Positions 17,830 to 28,603 of a stretch of DNA of 64,000 nt are shown piece after piece. Every line of letters begins with the position of its first letter. Position 1 is the stretch's first letter. Both the position numbers and the translations under genes were made by a program. The DNA is from Streptomyces sp. PR69. GTDB taxonomy: Bacteria > Actinomycetota > Actinomycetes > Streptomycetales > Streptomycetaceae. The notes beneath the pieces are model-generated. The model was not told the origin of the DNA and ran no database searches. It saw only the letters and a program-made list of their open reading frames with translations. The stretch lies in assembly GCF_026420845.1 (NCBI RefSeq), contig NZ_JAOWCB010000019.1, positions 49,539 to 113,538 of the forward strand, read 5' to 3'.

Positions 17830-18050
17830 CGCGAGTTCTCCCGGCTGGCGGCCCCGTGGGGGCGCCTCCCAGCGTGGCTGGGGGAGTTTGAGGCGCGGGG
17901 CCGGAAAGTCCAGCCCCGCCGGCGATTGAGGCGCAGGGGCCCGGGGGCGGAGCCCCTGCAAAGCGGGGTCCGGGGCGGAGCCACAGTTTCGGGGCGGGCG
18001 CGGCGGTGGTCCGCCGCGCCCGCCCCCTCCTCCCCCACCCGGGTCTGAAG
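17830..18050. repeat. Streptomyces-type dispersed G-rich intergenic repeat, copy 1
   Basis: Contains the blocks CTGGGGGAGTTTGAGGCGCG (about 17878), GCCGGCGATTGAGGCG (about 17918), CGGGGGCGGAGCCCC (about 17942) and a final G/C hairpin (about 17994-18026). The same blocks recur at about 53460-53690. Such elements are scattered between genes in Streptomyces and form strong hairpins. It separates the kinase remnant from the convergent Rpf gene and may act as a terminator. Confidence 0.7.
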
Positions 18051-18074
18051 CGTCCGCGCGCCCTCACCGCACCG

Positions 18075-19307
18075 TCAGGAGACGGCCCCGAGCGACCGCA
18101 GATAGCGGACCGGATTGACGTCGGAGCCGTAGCGCTCACTGGTGCGCACCTCGAAGTGCAGATGCGGTCCTGTGGCGCGGCCCGTCGCACCGGACCGGGC
18201 GATCTTCTGCCCCGCGGCGACACGCTGCCCGTCCCGCACGGTCAGGGACGACAGATGGGCGTACTGGGTGTGCATGCCGTTCGCATGCCGGATGATCACC
18301 TCATAGCCGTAGGCGCCGTTCCAGCCCGCCGAGACCACCGTGCCGGAGGAGACCGCCCGTACGGTCGTGCCGATCGGCACCGCATAGTCCACGCCCGTGT
18401 GCCGGCCGCTCGCCCAGCGTCCCCCGGTTGTGCCGTACGAGGCGCTGACGGCCGCGCTGACCGGGGCCACATGGCCGCGCTGCCCGGACGGCTTGCCGCT
18501 GCGGTTCTTCGCCGCCGCCTGGACGCCCGCCTTCCCCGCGCTCTTGAGCGGCTTCGCGGGCTTGCCCGCCATCCGGCTGGCCCGCTCCGTGCCCGAGGGG
18601 AGGGCGAGCCGCTGGCCGGGCACGATCAGATGAGGATTGCCGCCGATCACGTCGCGGTTGGCGTTGTAGAGACGCTTCCAGCCGCCGCTGACGGACTTCT
18701 TCACCGCGATGTACGACAGTGTGTCACCGCTGACGACCGTGTAGACGCCGGACGCGGCCCGGCCGCCCGCCGCGGCGGCCCCGCCCGCGGTCGCGCCCGT
18801 GGATCCGCCCGCGGATCCGGAGGAGGGCCGGGCCCCATCGTCCCGCGAGGCGGCGTCCGGCTTGGCGGTACGGCCGCTGGACGAACCGCTCCCCGCGGCC
18901 TCGGCCCGCCCGGCGGCGCCGCCGGAGCCGCGTGTGAGGTTCGCCCGGACCGAGCAGGTGGGCCAGGCCCCCGGCCCCTGCTGGTTGAGCACCGCCTCGG
19001 CCACCGCGATCTGCTGCGCCTTGGTCGCCAGATCGGCCCGGGAGGCGTAGCGGGCGCCGCCAAAGGCCTCCCAGGTGTGCTGGGAGAACTGCAGCCCGCC
19101 GTAGTAGCCGTTGCCCGTGTTGATGCTCCAGTCGCCGCCGCTCTCGCACGCGGCGACCTCGTCCCAGATCTCGACCGGCGCCGCAGCTGCGGCGCCGGCG
19201 CCGAGGAGCGGCAGCGTCATGCCCATGCTGCTTGCGGTCAGAGCGGCGGACAGCACACCGATCCGGCGCTGCGTGACACTGCGGCGGTGGCTTCCTCGTG
19301 CGGCCAT
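18075..19307 (-). CDS. Secreted Rpf-LysM-M23 peptidoglycan hydrolase
   Basis: A 410-residue wall enzyme with three modules after a signal peptide (about 1-43). The resuscitation-promoting-factor transglycosylase domain (about 46-125) has catalytic Glu55 in WDEVAACESGGDW and GYYGGLQFS. A Gly/Ser/Ala-rich linker is followed by LysM (about 187-235, YTVVSGDTLSYIAVK). The M23 endopeptidase (about 300-405) has HTGVDYA and HLHFEVR zinc ligands. It would cut both glycan and peptide bonds, fitting a role in germination or growth. GGAGGGATG precedes the start. No c-di-AMP riboswitch, known upstream of some rpf genes, was recognised. Confidence 0.95.
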   Translation of the reverse strand: MAARGSHRRSVTQRRIGVLSAALTASSMGMTLPLLGAGAAAAAPVEIWDEVAACESGGDWSINTGNGYYGGLQFSQHTWEAFGGARYASRADLATKAQQIAVAEAVLNQQGPGAWPTCSVRANLTRGSGGAAGRAEAAGSGSSSGRTAKPDAASRDDGARPSSGSAGGSTGATAGGAAAAGGRAASGVYTVVSGDTLSYIAVKKSVSGGWKRLYNANRDVIGGNPHLIVPGQRLALPSGTERASRMAGKPAKPLKSAGKAGVQAAAKNRSGKPSGQRGHVAPVSAAVSASYGTTGGRWASGRHTGVDYAVPIGTTVRAVSSGTVVSAGWNGAYGYEVIIRHANGMHTQYAHLSSLTVRDGQRVAAGQKIARSGATGRATGPHLHFEVRTSERYGSDVNPVRYLRSLGAVS

Positions 19308-21211
19308 GGGCCATCCCTCCAGTACGGCGCTGAACCCGCCCGCCGGCAGACCCGGCAGGCTGGTTCGAGTAGCGCAGCCGTGTTCGGTGCGTCACAAGGC
19401 GCACAGCACGTCACAGGGCCCCATGCGCCATCGCGCGCCCCAGCGCTGCGCGCTGACGCTCCGTCAATTCGGCTGGCCGGGGCGCACACAGGTCCGCACA
19501 GAGGTGCGTACGCTCATCCGCGGCAGCAGCCCTTCGGGGCGGACGGCCTCCGGACCCCGTCCCGCGGGGCGTTCCAGACGCACTCGCCCCCGCACCCGGC
19601 CGGTCGCCGTCCCGTACGCCGGAATGGATTGATGAACCCGCGACTTCGGCCCGCGCGGCGCACCGCACCGATGGGCGAATTCCGCGGCGTGACGGCCTGG
19701 GCCCGGTACAAGCGGGATCTGCCGTTCCGCCGCGGTGATTGCCGCGGACGGGCCGGGGCGGCGGATCGGCGGCCCGCCGGCACGCGTGGCGGCCGCATTG
19801 CCATGTCGTTCCGGATACGGCGAAGGTGCGTTCGGCCCGGGAGACACAGACGGCTCGCGCTGAGCCGGAAGGCGAAGGCGCATCATCTCACCGCATCGCC
19901 ACTCCACGCGGCGGCACACGGATAGCCGGCGCGCTCCGTCGCACCCACGGCCGCGATACCGGCCGCATTCCCGCTGGTGAACCCAATGCCGGCCAATAAG
20001 AAGAGACATGGAGCGAAGCGGCGCGGCAGGCGAGAAGTGATCCTCCACGCGGCTGCCCGGGGATTCCCCGCCCGCCGCCCGCACCGACTTCATCGGGCGC
20101 GGCCGGCCGACGCCCGTCGCGCCCCCTCGTATTCCCCGGCAGAGCAGCGGATACGGCGATTCCGGGAAAACGGGCGCGCGTGTGCTGCCATCCTGTCCAC
20201 GATGGTCCGCCGTGCCCTGAGCAGTCGCCGCCCGTCGCCGTGGCCGCACCCGTCCGCAGCAGCCGCTGCCTGCACTCCGCGGCCCGTCCTCCGCCGCCCG
20301 TCCGCCGCGGCCGGGGGACCGCGCATCGCGTCGCCGACGGCCCGAAAGGCACATATGATCGCGAGCGATGCGGGGAGTTCAGCGGGATTGCGTCTCCTTC
20401 CCGGCCCTCACGCCGACCGGGAACATCCCGGCCCGGAACACCGCCGACTTCCCGGACCGTCCGGTATGGACCCGGTAGGACCTGGTAGGCGCCTGGTATG
20501 GACAGGGCGTTGGGGCGCGCGTCCGCCGCTGCCGGCCGGGGAGGGCAACCAACCGGCGCACCATCACGGCGGCCGCCGAACGATGGCTGTCGAACGGATC
20601 TCTTCACGAGGCGCCGCGGGGTGTCCTTCCCGTCGCCCTGCCCGCGGTTTTGCGGGAAGATAAGGACGGATTGCCGAGGGAACGGGAAAGTGGCGGAATA
20701 TCTCGCCGCATGCATATAGCCGTAGCCGCGCGGCCGCGCCTACCATTGACGCACAACGACTTCTCCCGGAGATCTCCCCCGAGGCTCCGGGATGATCAAT
20801 CCCCTTCACCAGTACGGCCAGGTGCCCGCAGGCGCTGCTGTCGCCCTTTGCGCACGGCGTCGCCCCGCGGGCGGCCATTCGGGCTACCGTCCGCCGGATA
20901 CTCCGTACTGCGCAGCGCACGGCGCGGCGATGACGTCTGCCGTGTGGCCGGACAGCCTGAGCCAGCATGGTCCTTGTGCCGTACGGCGCTCTGGCCGCAG
21001 CCGTACAGGGTCCACTCAGGGGCGCATCCCTCCCCATCGCGTGCACCGAACCGCCCGTCGGCCCCCACACCCGGTCCGACGCCCTCTGCCGCAGCCCCGC
21101 CGCCGGACGGAGACATGATCCAGCCGAAGCGGTTGACGCGGCGTTCTGGGCGTTTAATGGAGATTGTCCGGAGGATTTCTCCCTGTGAGCCCGCAGGGCG
21201 AGGAGACGATC
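19308..21211. other. 1.9 kb stretch without a convincing gene
   Basis: Several frames are open, but all translate to Arg/Pro/Gly-rich strings with no family motifs, and third-position G/C bias is not consistent in any of them. Base composition is less extreme than in flanking genes, with many CCGCATT and CGGAAT-like words. A cluster of degenerate GGTATGGAC/GGTAGGACC units lies at about 20463-20510. The region must hold the Rpf gene promoter at one end and the dnaK promoter at the other. No tRNA, rRNA or riboswitch was recognised. Confidence 0.55.
21133..21160 (+). promoter_or_regulatory. Possible dnaK promoter
   Basis: TTGACG at 21133-21138 and TAATGG at 21155-21160 are separated by 16 bases, about 50 bases before the dnaK ATG. 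The -35 fits the main sigma factor; the -10 is weak. The CTTGAGT-type HAIR operator of HspR was looked for and not seen nearby. Confidence 0.3.
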
Positions 21212-23097
<1,886 letters not shown>

Positions 23098-23101
<4 letters not shown>

Positions 23102-23775
23102 CCTTCCCACGCGATCCCGCCGCCCCGGGCCGCCGGACCGCCGACCCGGTCACCGCGCTGCCCCCCGACCCGTCCGCCCGGGCGGACCGGCTGCAGCGGC
23201 GGCTCACCGAGCGGACCGCGGACCTGAAGCGGGTGAAGGCGGAGTACGACAACTACCGCAAACGGGTGCACCGCGACCGGCTGGCGATCCGGCAGATCGC
23301 GGTCTCCAATGTGCTGACCGCCCTGCTGCCCGTCCTGGACACCGTCGAGCAGGCGCGTGCGCACGGCGCGGACGAGCGGGCCTTCGGCCTTCTCGCGGAC
23401 TCGCTGCTGCGCCAGACCGCCGCGCTCGGGCTGCTGCCCGTCGGGGAGGAGGGCGAGCCGTTCGACCCCCGCAGACATGAAGCGCTCGCCTACACGCCGT
23501 CCGATGACGCGACGGGCGCCGTGTGCACGCGGGTGCTGCGGCGCGGATACCGTGTCGGAGACCATCTGCTGCGGCCCGCGGAGGTCGCCGTCACCGGCCC
23601 GGTCACAGGCCCCGGTCCCACGACCGGCCCCGGCGCCGGTCCGGCCGCCAGCCCCGCGACGGGCCGGGTCACCGGCCCCGCGGCGGCCCCCGCGCGGCCT
23701 GCGGCGGCGCGGCCCGCGCGGCAGCGGACCGGCACGGTCAGCGGGACGTCAGACGCAGCACGGCCGCTCCGCTGA
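23098..23775 (+). CDS. grpE: GrpE nucleotide exchange factor with extended tail
   Basis: A 225-residue cochaperone that releases ADP from DnaK. The helical dimer segment contains AEYDNYRKRVHRDR, and the beta domain has FDPRRHEALAY, VLRRGYRVGDHLLRPAEVAV. After about residue 165 the protein ends in an Ala/Pro/Gly/Thr-rich tail with repeated TGP units not found in ordinary GrpE. It is translationally coupled to dnaK (ATGA). Its 3' end overlaps the convergent alcohol dehydrogenase gene by 38 bases, and the tail lies partly in that overlap. Confidence 0.92.
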
Positions 23776-24763
23776 CCCGGCCCGCCGCCAGATCGTCCAG
23801 GGCCGCGTCGGCGCGGTCGAAGCCGTAGGGGACCACCGTGACCCGCAGCCGTATGGCGGCCGCGGCGGCCAGGAACGCCCGGCCGTCGTCGCGGGTGTTG
23901 GCGGTCACGCTGCGCACGGTCCGTTCGCGGAAGAGATGCCGCCGGTAGTCCAGCCGCGGAATGTCCGAGAGATGGATCCCCGCGATGCTGAGCGTCCCGC
24001 CGGCGTCCAGCGCCTCAAGCGCCGTCGGCACAAGCTCCCCGGCGGGTGCGAAGAGGATCGCCGCGTCCAGCGGCCGGGGCGGGCGGGCGGCGGAGTCCGC
24101 CGCCGACGCCGCCCCCAGATTCAGGGCGAGCTCCCGCGCCGCCGCCGACCGGGTGAACACATGGACCTCCGCGCCCTGCGCGATGGCGACCTGAGCCGTC
24201 AGATGGGCGGATGCGCCAAAGCCGTACACGCCCAGCCGGCCGCCCTCGGGCACCTCGGCACGCAGCAGCGCCCGGTAGCCGATGATCCCGGCGCACAGCA
24301 GCGGAGCCAGCTCCTCGTCGGCGTAACCTGCGGGCAGCTCATACGCGTAGCCCGCAGGCACGGCAGCGTACTCGGCGTAGCCGCCGTGCGCGTCCCACCC
24401 CGTGTACCGCGACGACGGACAGAGGTTCTCCTGCCCGCGGGCGCAGTGCCGGCACTCCCCGCACGTCCGGCGCAGCCAGGGAATGCCGACCCGGACGCCG
24501 GGCCGCGGCCCGGCGGCGCGCTCGCCGGCGGCGACGACCTCGCCCACCGCCTCATGGCCGGGCGCCACCCGGTCCCGGCGCGGCGGCAGATCCCCGTCGC
24601 GTACATGCAGATCGGTCCGGCACACCCCGCAGGCCCGCACCCTGACCAGCAGCTCGTCCGCTTCCGGCCGCGGCACGGGCAGCTCGGCCCGCTCCAGGGT
24701 CCCCGGGCGGTCGGCGGACGCCACCCAGGCCCGCATCGTCGCCGGAATCACACCACCCGCCAT
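23738..24763 (-). CDS. Zinc-dependent alcohol dehydrogenase family protein
   Basis: A 341-residue MDR-type dehydrogenase. Catalytic zinc ligands are in GVCRTDLHV and GHEAVGEV, and the structural zinc cluster is CGECRHCARGQENLC. The Rossmann segment is VYGFGASAHLTAQ, somewhat divergent from GxGxxG. It would oxidise alcohols or reduce aldehydes with NAD(P). It converges on grpE and diverges from the sugar-binding protein gene. Start ATG at 24763 (MAGGVIPATMRAW); the second Met is possible. Confidence 0.93.
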   Translation of the reverse strand: MAGGVIPATMRAWVASADRPGTLERAELPVPRPEADELLVRVRACGVCRTDLHVRDGDLPPRRDRVAPGHEAVGEVVAAGERAAGPRPGVRVGIPWLRRTCGECRHCARGQENLCPSSRYTGWDAHGGYAEYAAVPAGYAYELPAGYADEELAPLLCAGIIGYRALLRAEVPEGGRLGVYGFGASAHLTAQVAIAQGAEVHVFTRSAAARELALNLGAASAADSAARPPRPLDAAILFAPAGELVPTALEALDAGGTLSIAGIHLSDIPRLDYRRHLFRERTVRSVTANTRDDGRAFLAAAAAIRLRVTVVPYGFDRADAALDDLAAGRVSGAAVLRLTSR

Positions 24764-24926
24764 CCCCGTCTCCCCTCGCTACGCCTCTACATTCAAGTAA
24801 CTAACGAACTGGCTTCACTGGCATCTCGTTCATGCCATCGATCTTGACGCCCCCTCCGGGGAAGGGTTGGCTTTCAGCCACCTCGGCCGTACGGCGCGGC
24901 CATGTCAGGGAGGCTGATTTCACCAC

Positions 24927-26018
24927 ATGAAGGCACATCTGCGACGGACGGTCACCGCACTGGCTGCTTCCGCGCTGGCTCTGCCCCTCGCCGCTTGCGG
25001 CGGCTCCGAGGAGTCGGGCGTACGGATGACCGACGACATCACCGTCGGCCTGCTGCTGCCGGAGAACCAGGCGGCTCGCTATGAGAAGTTCGACAAGCCG
25101 GTCATCGAGGAAAAGATCGGACAGCTGACGAACGGCAAGGGCAAAGTCGTCTATGCCAACGCCCGGCAGGATGCCGCATTGCAGATGAAGCAGCTCGAGA
25201 CCATGGTCGAGGACCAGGTGGACGTGGTGATCCTGGGCGCCGTGGACGCCAAGGCCATCGCCGCTGGGGTCGAGAAGGCCGACAAGGCGGGCATACCCGT
25301 GGTCGCCTTCGACCGGCTCGCCGAGGGCCCGGTCGACGGCTATACCTCCTTCGACAACGAAGAGGTCGGCCGGGTCCAGGGAGAAGCGCTGCTCAAGGCG
25401 CTGGGCGACAAAGCCCAGGACGGTCAGGTCGTGATGATGCACGGCGCGGTCACCGACCCCAATGCCGCGCTGTTCAAAAAGGGCGTCAAGTCGGTCCTCG
25501 ACGGCAAGGTGAACGTCGGCAAGGAGTTCGACACCGAGGGCTGGAAGCCGGAGAACGCCACCGCCAACATGGAAGAGGCGATCTCGGCGCTCGGCAAGGA
25601 CAAGATCGTCGGCGTTTACTCGGCCAACGACGGCATGGCGGGCGGCATCATCACCGCCCTCAAGGCCGGCGGCCTCACCAAGCTCCCGCCGGTCACTGGC
25701 CAGGACGCCGAACTCGCCGGTGTGCAGCGGATCGTGGCGGGCGAGCAGTACATGACGGTCTACAAGCCGTACGCCCCCGAGGCCAGCGCCGCCGCCGAGA
25801 TGGCCATCCTGCTCGCCCGCGGCATGTCCCTCGGCGCCATCGCCCAGGCCGACGTGGACAGCGCCACCGCCCAGGACATCCCCTCGGTCCTGGTGCCCGT
25901 GGTGTCCCTGACGCAGGACAACATCAAGGACACCGTCGTCCAGGACGGCGTCTACTCCGTGGACGAGATCTGCACCGAGAAGTACAAGGACGACTGCGCG
26001 GCCCTCGGCCTCGCCTGA
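24927..26018 (+). CDS. Orphan sugar ABC transporter substrate-binding lipoprotein (XylF-like)
   Basis: A 363-residue periplasmic-binding-protein family member. The signal peptide ends in the lipobox LAAC (Cys24), so it is anchored to the outer face of the membrane. The body is a type I sugar-binding fold with TVGLLLPENQAARYEKFD, ILGAVDAKA, VVAFDRL and YSANDGMAGGII, as in the xylose/ribose-binding family. Normally an ATPase and permease follow; here none is present, and a P450 gene converges instead. It may feed a transporter elsewhere or act as a sensor. Confidence 0.93.
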   Translation: MKAHLRRTVTALAASALALPLAACGGSEESGVRMTDDITVGLLLPENQAARYEKFDKPVIEEKIGQLTNGKGKVVYANARQDAALQMKQLETMVEDQVDVVILGAVDAKAIAAGVEKADKAGIPVVAFDRLAEGPVDGYTSFDNEEVGRVQGEALLKALGDKAQDGQVVMMHGAVTDPNAALFKKGVKSVLDGKVNVGKEFDTEGWKPENATANMEEAISALGKDKIVGVYSANDGMAGGIITALKAGGLTKLPPVTGQDAELAGVQRIVAGEQYMTVYKPYAPEASAAAEMAILLARGMSLGAIAQADVDSATAQDIPSVLVPVVSLTQDNIKDTVVQDGVYSVDEICTEKYKDDCAALGLA

Positions 26019-26053
26019 CCCGTCCCCCTCGCGGGTCCCCTCAGGACAGCCGT

Positions 26054-26119
26054 GCGCCGTGCGCCACCGCCCCGTGGCGCACGGCGCGCTCGCTTCCTGC
26101 CGGGACGGCGGCAGGAAGC
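26054..26119. terminator. Two adjacent hairpins between convergent genes
   Basis: The first has 12-bp perfect arms 26056-26067 and 26074-26085, extendable by two pairs. The second has 11-bp perfect arms 26092-26102 and 26109-26119. They lie between the stops of the binding protein (26018) and the P450 (26141) and would end transcription in both directions. Confidence 0.75.
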
Positions 26120-26140
26120 GGGCCCGTCAGCCGGCGACGG

Positions 26141-27382
26141 CTACCACATCACCGGCAGCCGTTCCGGAATCCGCTTCATAAAGCCGGTCCGCCACACCAG
26201 CTGTTCGATGGGCACGGCGAGCTGCAGCCCCGGCATCTTCTCCAGCAGCGTCTCCAGGGCGATCTCGGCGTGCTTCTTGCCGAGCGCGGTCGCCGGACAG
26301 TAGTGCTGTCCACCGCCGAAGGACAGATGCGCGGCGTTGTTCGGACGCGTGAGGTCGACGGTGTGCGGGTCGGCGAAGGCCTCCGGGTCGAAATTGGCCC
26401 CCTCCACCAGGACGAGGACCAGTTCGCCCTTCTTCACCTCGACGTCCCCCAGCGTCACATCCTCCAGGGCCAGCCGCGGCAGCCCGTCGCCGATCGACAG
26501 ATTGATCCGCAGCAGCTCGTCCACCGCCGCCGGGACCTTCCCGCGGTCCGCGAGGAGTTCGGCCTTCAGCTCGGGATGCTGGATCAGGGAGACCAGCGCC
26601 ATCGTCAGAAAGCCTGAGGTGGAGATCACCCCGGCGCCGAACATCGTCACCCCGACCGTGGCGAGCATCTCGTCCGTCAGATGGGCGTAGTCCGGGTCGG
26701 CGCGCAGCGCGGCCAGCTCGGCCATCAGCCCGGTGGTCGCCGGATCGTCCAGACGCTCCGTCATATAGGCGATGTCGCGGTCCCAGTTGAGCTTGGCGCC
26801 GCTGACGGGGCAGGCGGAGTTCATGAACGCGATGTCCAGACTCCGCATCAGCCCGGGCGCGTCCGCCTGCGGGATGCCGAGGATGCGGCAGTGCATGCCG
26901 GCCGAGTACGGGTCGGCGAACCGCCCGCGCAGCTCCGCCGGCGCGCCTTCGGCCAGCAGCCCGTCGACCAGCTCGGAGGCGTACGACCGCAGCCATTCGA
27001 CCAGGCCCGGGCTCTTGGGGTTGAGCGCCTTGAGCACGGCCTTGCGCAGCCCGGCGCCGGTGATGTTGCCCATGTTGTTGACGACCTCGGGCGGGATCGT
27101 CAGCGCGTACTGGCGCGGCACACCCGGCGCCGAGGTGTCCTTGAGGCTGAACCGCCGGTCCTCCAGCACCTGCTTGCACAGGGCGTATGAGGACACCAGC
27201 CAGGCCTCGTCGCCCGCGATCGTCCGCACCCGCGCCACGGGCCGCTCCCGCAGCGACTCGATTTCGTCGGGGAGCCGGTCGCCGCGCCAGGAGAACGGGA
27301 AGTCCAGCAGGTCCCCGGCGCGCGCACCATCGCGTGGACGCGCGGCACGGGCGCCGTCGGCGAGCAGTGTGTCAACGGACAT
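26141..27382 (-). CDS. CYP121-like cytochrome P450 acting on a cyclodipeptide
   Basis: A 413-residue P450. The heme ligand is Cys362 in FGGGQHYCPA, ELLR is the ExxR motif, and the I helix has FGAGVISTSGF. Compared from memory with M. tuberculosis CYP121, long stretches match, including AWLVSSYALC, PPEVVNNMGNI, the IAFM..NWDRD region, ELVLVL-EGANFDPE and the RIPERLPVxW end. CYP121 couples the two tyrosine rings of cyclo(Tyr-Tyr) to give mycocyclosin. The position of its active-site Arg386 is Lys403 here. It overlaps the cyclodipeptide synthase gene by 11 bases, so the enzyme pair is coexpressed. Confidence 0.93.
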   Translation of the reverse strand: MSVDTLLADGARAARPRDGARAGDLLDFPFSWRGDRLPDEIESLRERPVARVRTIAGDEAWLVSSYALCKQVLEDRRFSLKDTSAPGVPRQYALTIPPEVVNNMGNITGAGLRKAVLKALNPKSPGLVEWLRSYASELVDGLLAEGAPAELRGRFADPYSAGMHCRILGIPQADAPGLMRSLDIAFMNSACPVSGAKLNWDRDIAYMTERLDDPATTGLMAELAALRADPDYAHLTDEMLATVGVTMFGAGVISTSGFLTMALVSLIQHPELKAELLADRGKVPAAVDELLRINLSIGDGLPRLALEDVTLGDVEVKKGELVLVLVEGANFDPEAFADPHTVDLTRPNNAAHLSFGGGQHYCPATALGKKHAEIALETLLEKMPGLQLAVPIEQLVWRTGFMKRIPERLPVMW

Positions 27383-28121
27383 CGGCGTCTCCTTGCGCGG
27401 GTGTGACGATGGCATGGCCCTGGTTGCGCGAAGCGCGCAGCCCCGAGCCGCGCGCATACAGCAGCTCGGCCATCGGCAGCAGTTGGTGGTAGCAGTTGAG
27501 GGAGGAGGGCACCCCCAGGATGGCGGGGGTGTCCAGGAACAGCGGCGCCTCGGCGCAGACGTACTTCACACAGACCTCCCGCTGCCGCTCGGTGGCGGAC
27601 TCGCCGTCCAGGACCTTGGACGACAGAAAGGAGTCCACCAGCGCATCGCAGGTGGCGCGGAACTCCTCGTCCGCGGTCAGCAGCCGCTGGAGCCGGTCAT
27701 GGATGTCCCGGTACGCGGGATTCTCGGCGAAGTCCGACATGGCGTGGGCGCGCAGCCGCCGGCCCCCGGGGTCCAGATCGTGGACCGCGCCGGTCACTTT
27801 GGCCCGCACGCCGCGTACGTTCTTCACCGCCTTGCGCCGGGCGTCCTCCCATCGGTAGCCGAGGGCCTCGTACATCTCGGCGACATGCACATCGGTGTAG
27901 ACGAAGTCCACCCGGCGGAAGAGGGCCAGACCCCAGAGCGCCAGATCGTGGACACGCCGGGCGGAGAAATAGCTGTTACCCGGAGACACCCCGATCACCG
28001 CGTGATCGCCCTCGGCGCAGATCACCTGACAGTGAGAGGTGTACGGCTGGACTCGGAAAGCCCGGGCCGCCTCGGAAGGCGGCGAGAGAGGCTGAATGGT
28101 GGGAACGGTCGCAGTCGTCAA
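27372..28121 (-). CDS. Cyclodipeptide synthase, NYH subfamily (Rv2275-like)
   Basis: A 249-residue tRNA-dependent enzyme that makes a diketopiperazine from two aminoacyl-tRNAs. In AlbC numbering all key residues align with a constant offset of nine: nucleophile Ser46 and Asn49 (GVSPGNSYF), Tyr187 and Glu191 (YVCAE), Tyr211-His212 (NCYHQ). The basic helix ARRKAVKNVRGVRAK suits tRNA binding. Long segments match the mycobacterial cyclo(Tyr-Tyr) synthase Rv2275 as remembered, so cyclo(Tyr-Tyr) is the predicted product. It starts at TTG (28121) with GAAGGA upstream; no ATG or GTG start is available in place. Confidence 0.94.
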   Translation of the reverse strand: MTTATVPTIQPLSPPSEAARAFRVQPYTSHCQVICAEGDHAVIGVSPGNSYFSARRVHDLALWGLALFRRVDFVYTDVHVAEMYEALGYRWEDARRKAVKNVRGVRAKVTGAVHDLDPGGRRLRAHAMSDFAENPAYRDIHDRLQRLLTADEEFRATCDALVDSFLSSKVLDGESATERQREVCVKYVCAEAPLFLDTPAILGVPSSLNCYHQLLPMAELLYARGSGLRASRNQGHAIVTPAQGDADVR

Positions 28122-28189
28122 CTGAAAGCGTCCTTCGCGTCGCTAGTCCCAGTGGAGCCTCGTGCTCCCGGTGTGGCGACGACGACCAG

Positions 28190-28219
28190 AAGTTAGCTTC
28201 CGAACACGGAGAGCGTCAA
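28190..28219 (-). promoter_or_regulatory. Likely promoter of the cyclodipeptide synthase operon
   Basis: Read on the minus strand, TTGACG (28219-28214) is followed after 18 bases by TAACTT (28195-28190), a good main-sigma-factor promoter. The leader before the TTG start would be about 60 bases. Confidence 0.55.
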
Positions 28220-28298
28220 CGCCCGTCCAGCGCCGCCCCCCGGCCGGGGCGTACCGCGCCGCCGACTGGCGGGCCCGCCGTGCGGGTAGAGAGGAAGA

Positions 28299-28598
28299 AT
28301 GATCGAGCTAGCGGAAATGATCCGGCAGTTACGCAACGAGCTCACCGCCGCCGTCGAGGCCGCGAAGGACGAGGAACTCCAGTTCGCCCTGGGGCCCGTG
28401 GAGCTGGAAGCGTCCGTCGTGGTGGAGCGCTCGGGCACGGCCGGGGCCAGGCTGCGCTTCTGGGTCGTGGAAGGCGGCGGCGAGGGCCGGATCGCCTCCG
28501 GGGCCACGCACCGGATCACCCTCACTCTCCAGCCGCAGCAGCGGGGCAGCGCCCGGCCGCCCTGGGTGAGCGGCTCCGCAGAGCCCGGGGAGCGCTGA
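28299..28598 (+). CDS. Trypco2 (trypsin-co-occurring domain 2) protein
   Basis: A 99-residue protein with the pattern of the trypco2 family: MIELAEMIRQLRNELTAA at the start, FALGPVELEASVVVE in the middle and ARLRFWVVEGGGEG followed by HRITLTL near the end. The family is known from genome context to pair with trypsin-like proteases in predicted NTP-dependent or protease-based conflict systems. GAGAGGAAG precedes the ATG. The protease gene starts 6 bases after its stop. Its biochemical role is unknown; it may bind or regulate the protease. Confidence 0.9.
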   Translation: MIELAEMIRQLRNELTAAVEAAKDEELQFALGPVELEASVVVERSGTAGARLRFWVVEGGGEGRIASGATHRITLTLQPQQRGSARPPWVSGSAEPGER

Positions 28599-28603
28599 GC
28601 GCC

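Noticed and set aside
19308..19700. c-di-AMP (ydaO) riboswitch upstream of the Rpf enzyme
   Set aside because: Known for some rpf genes, so it was looked for, but the conserved core words were not found in the leader.
19888..20715. Possible 275-residue minus-strand gene in the long spacer
   Set aside because: Translation is Arg/Gly/Pro-rich with no predicted domains, and the third-position bias is inconsistent.
20564..21211. HspR-binding HAIR inverted repeat before dnaK
   Set aside because: No CTTGAGT-N7-ACTCAAG-like sequence was found near the start.
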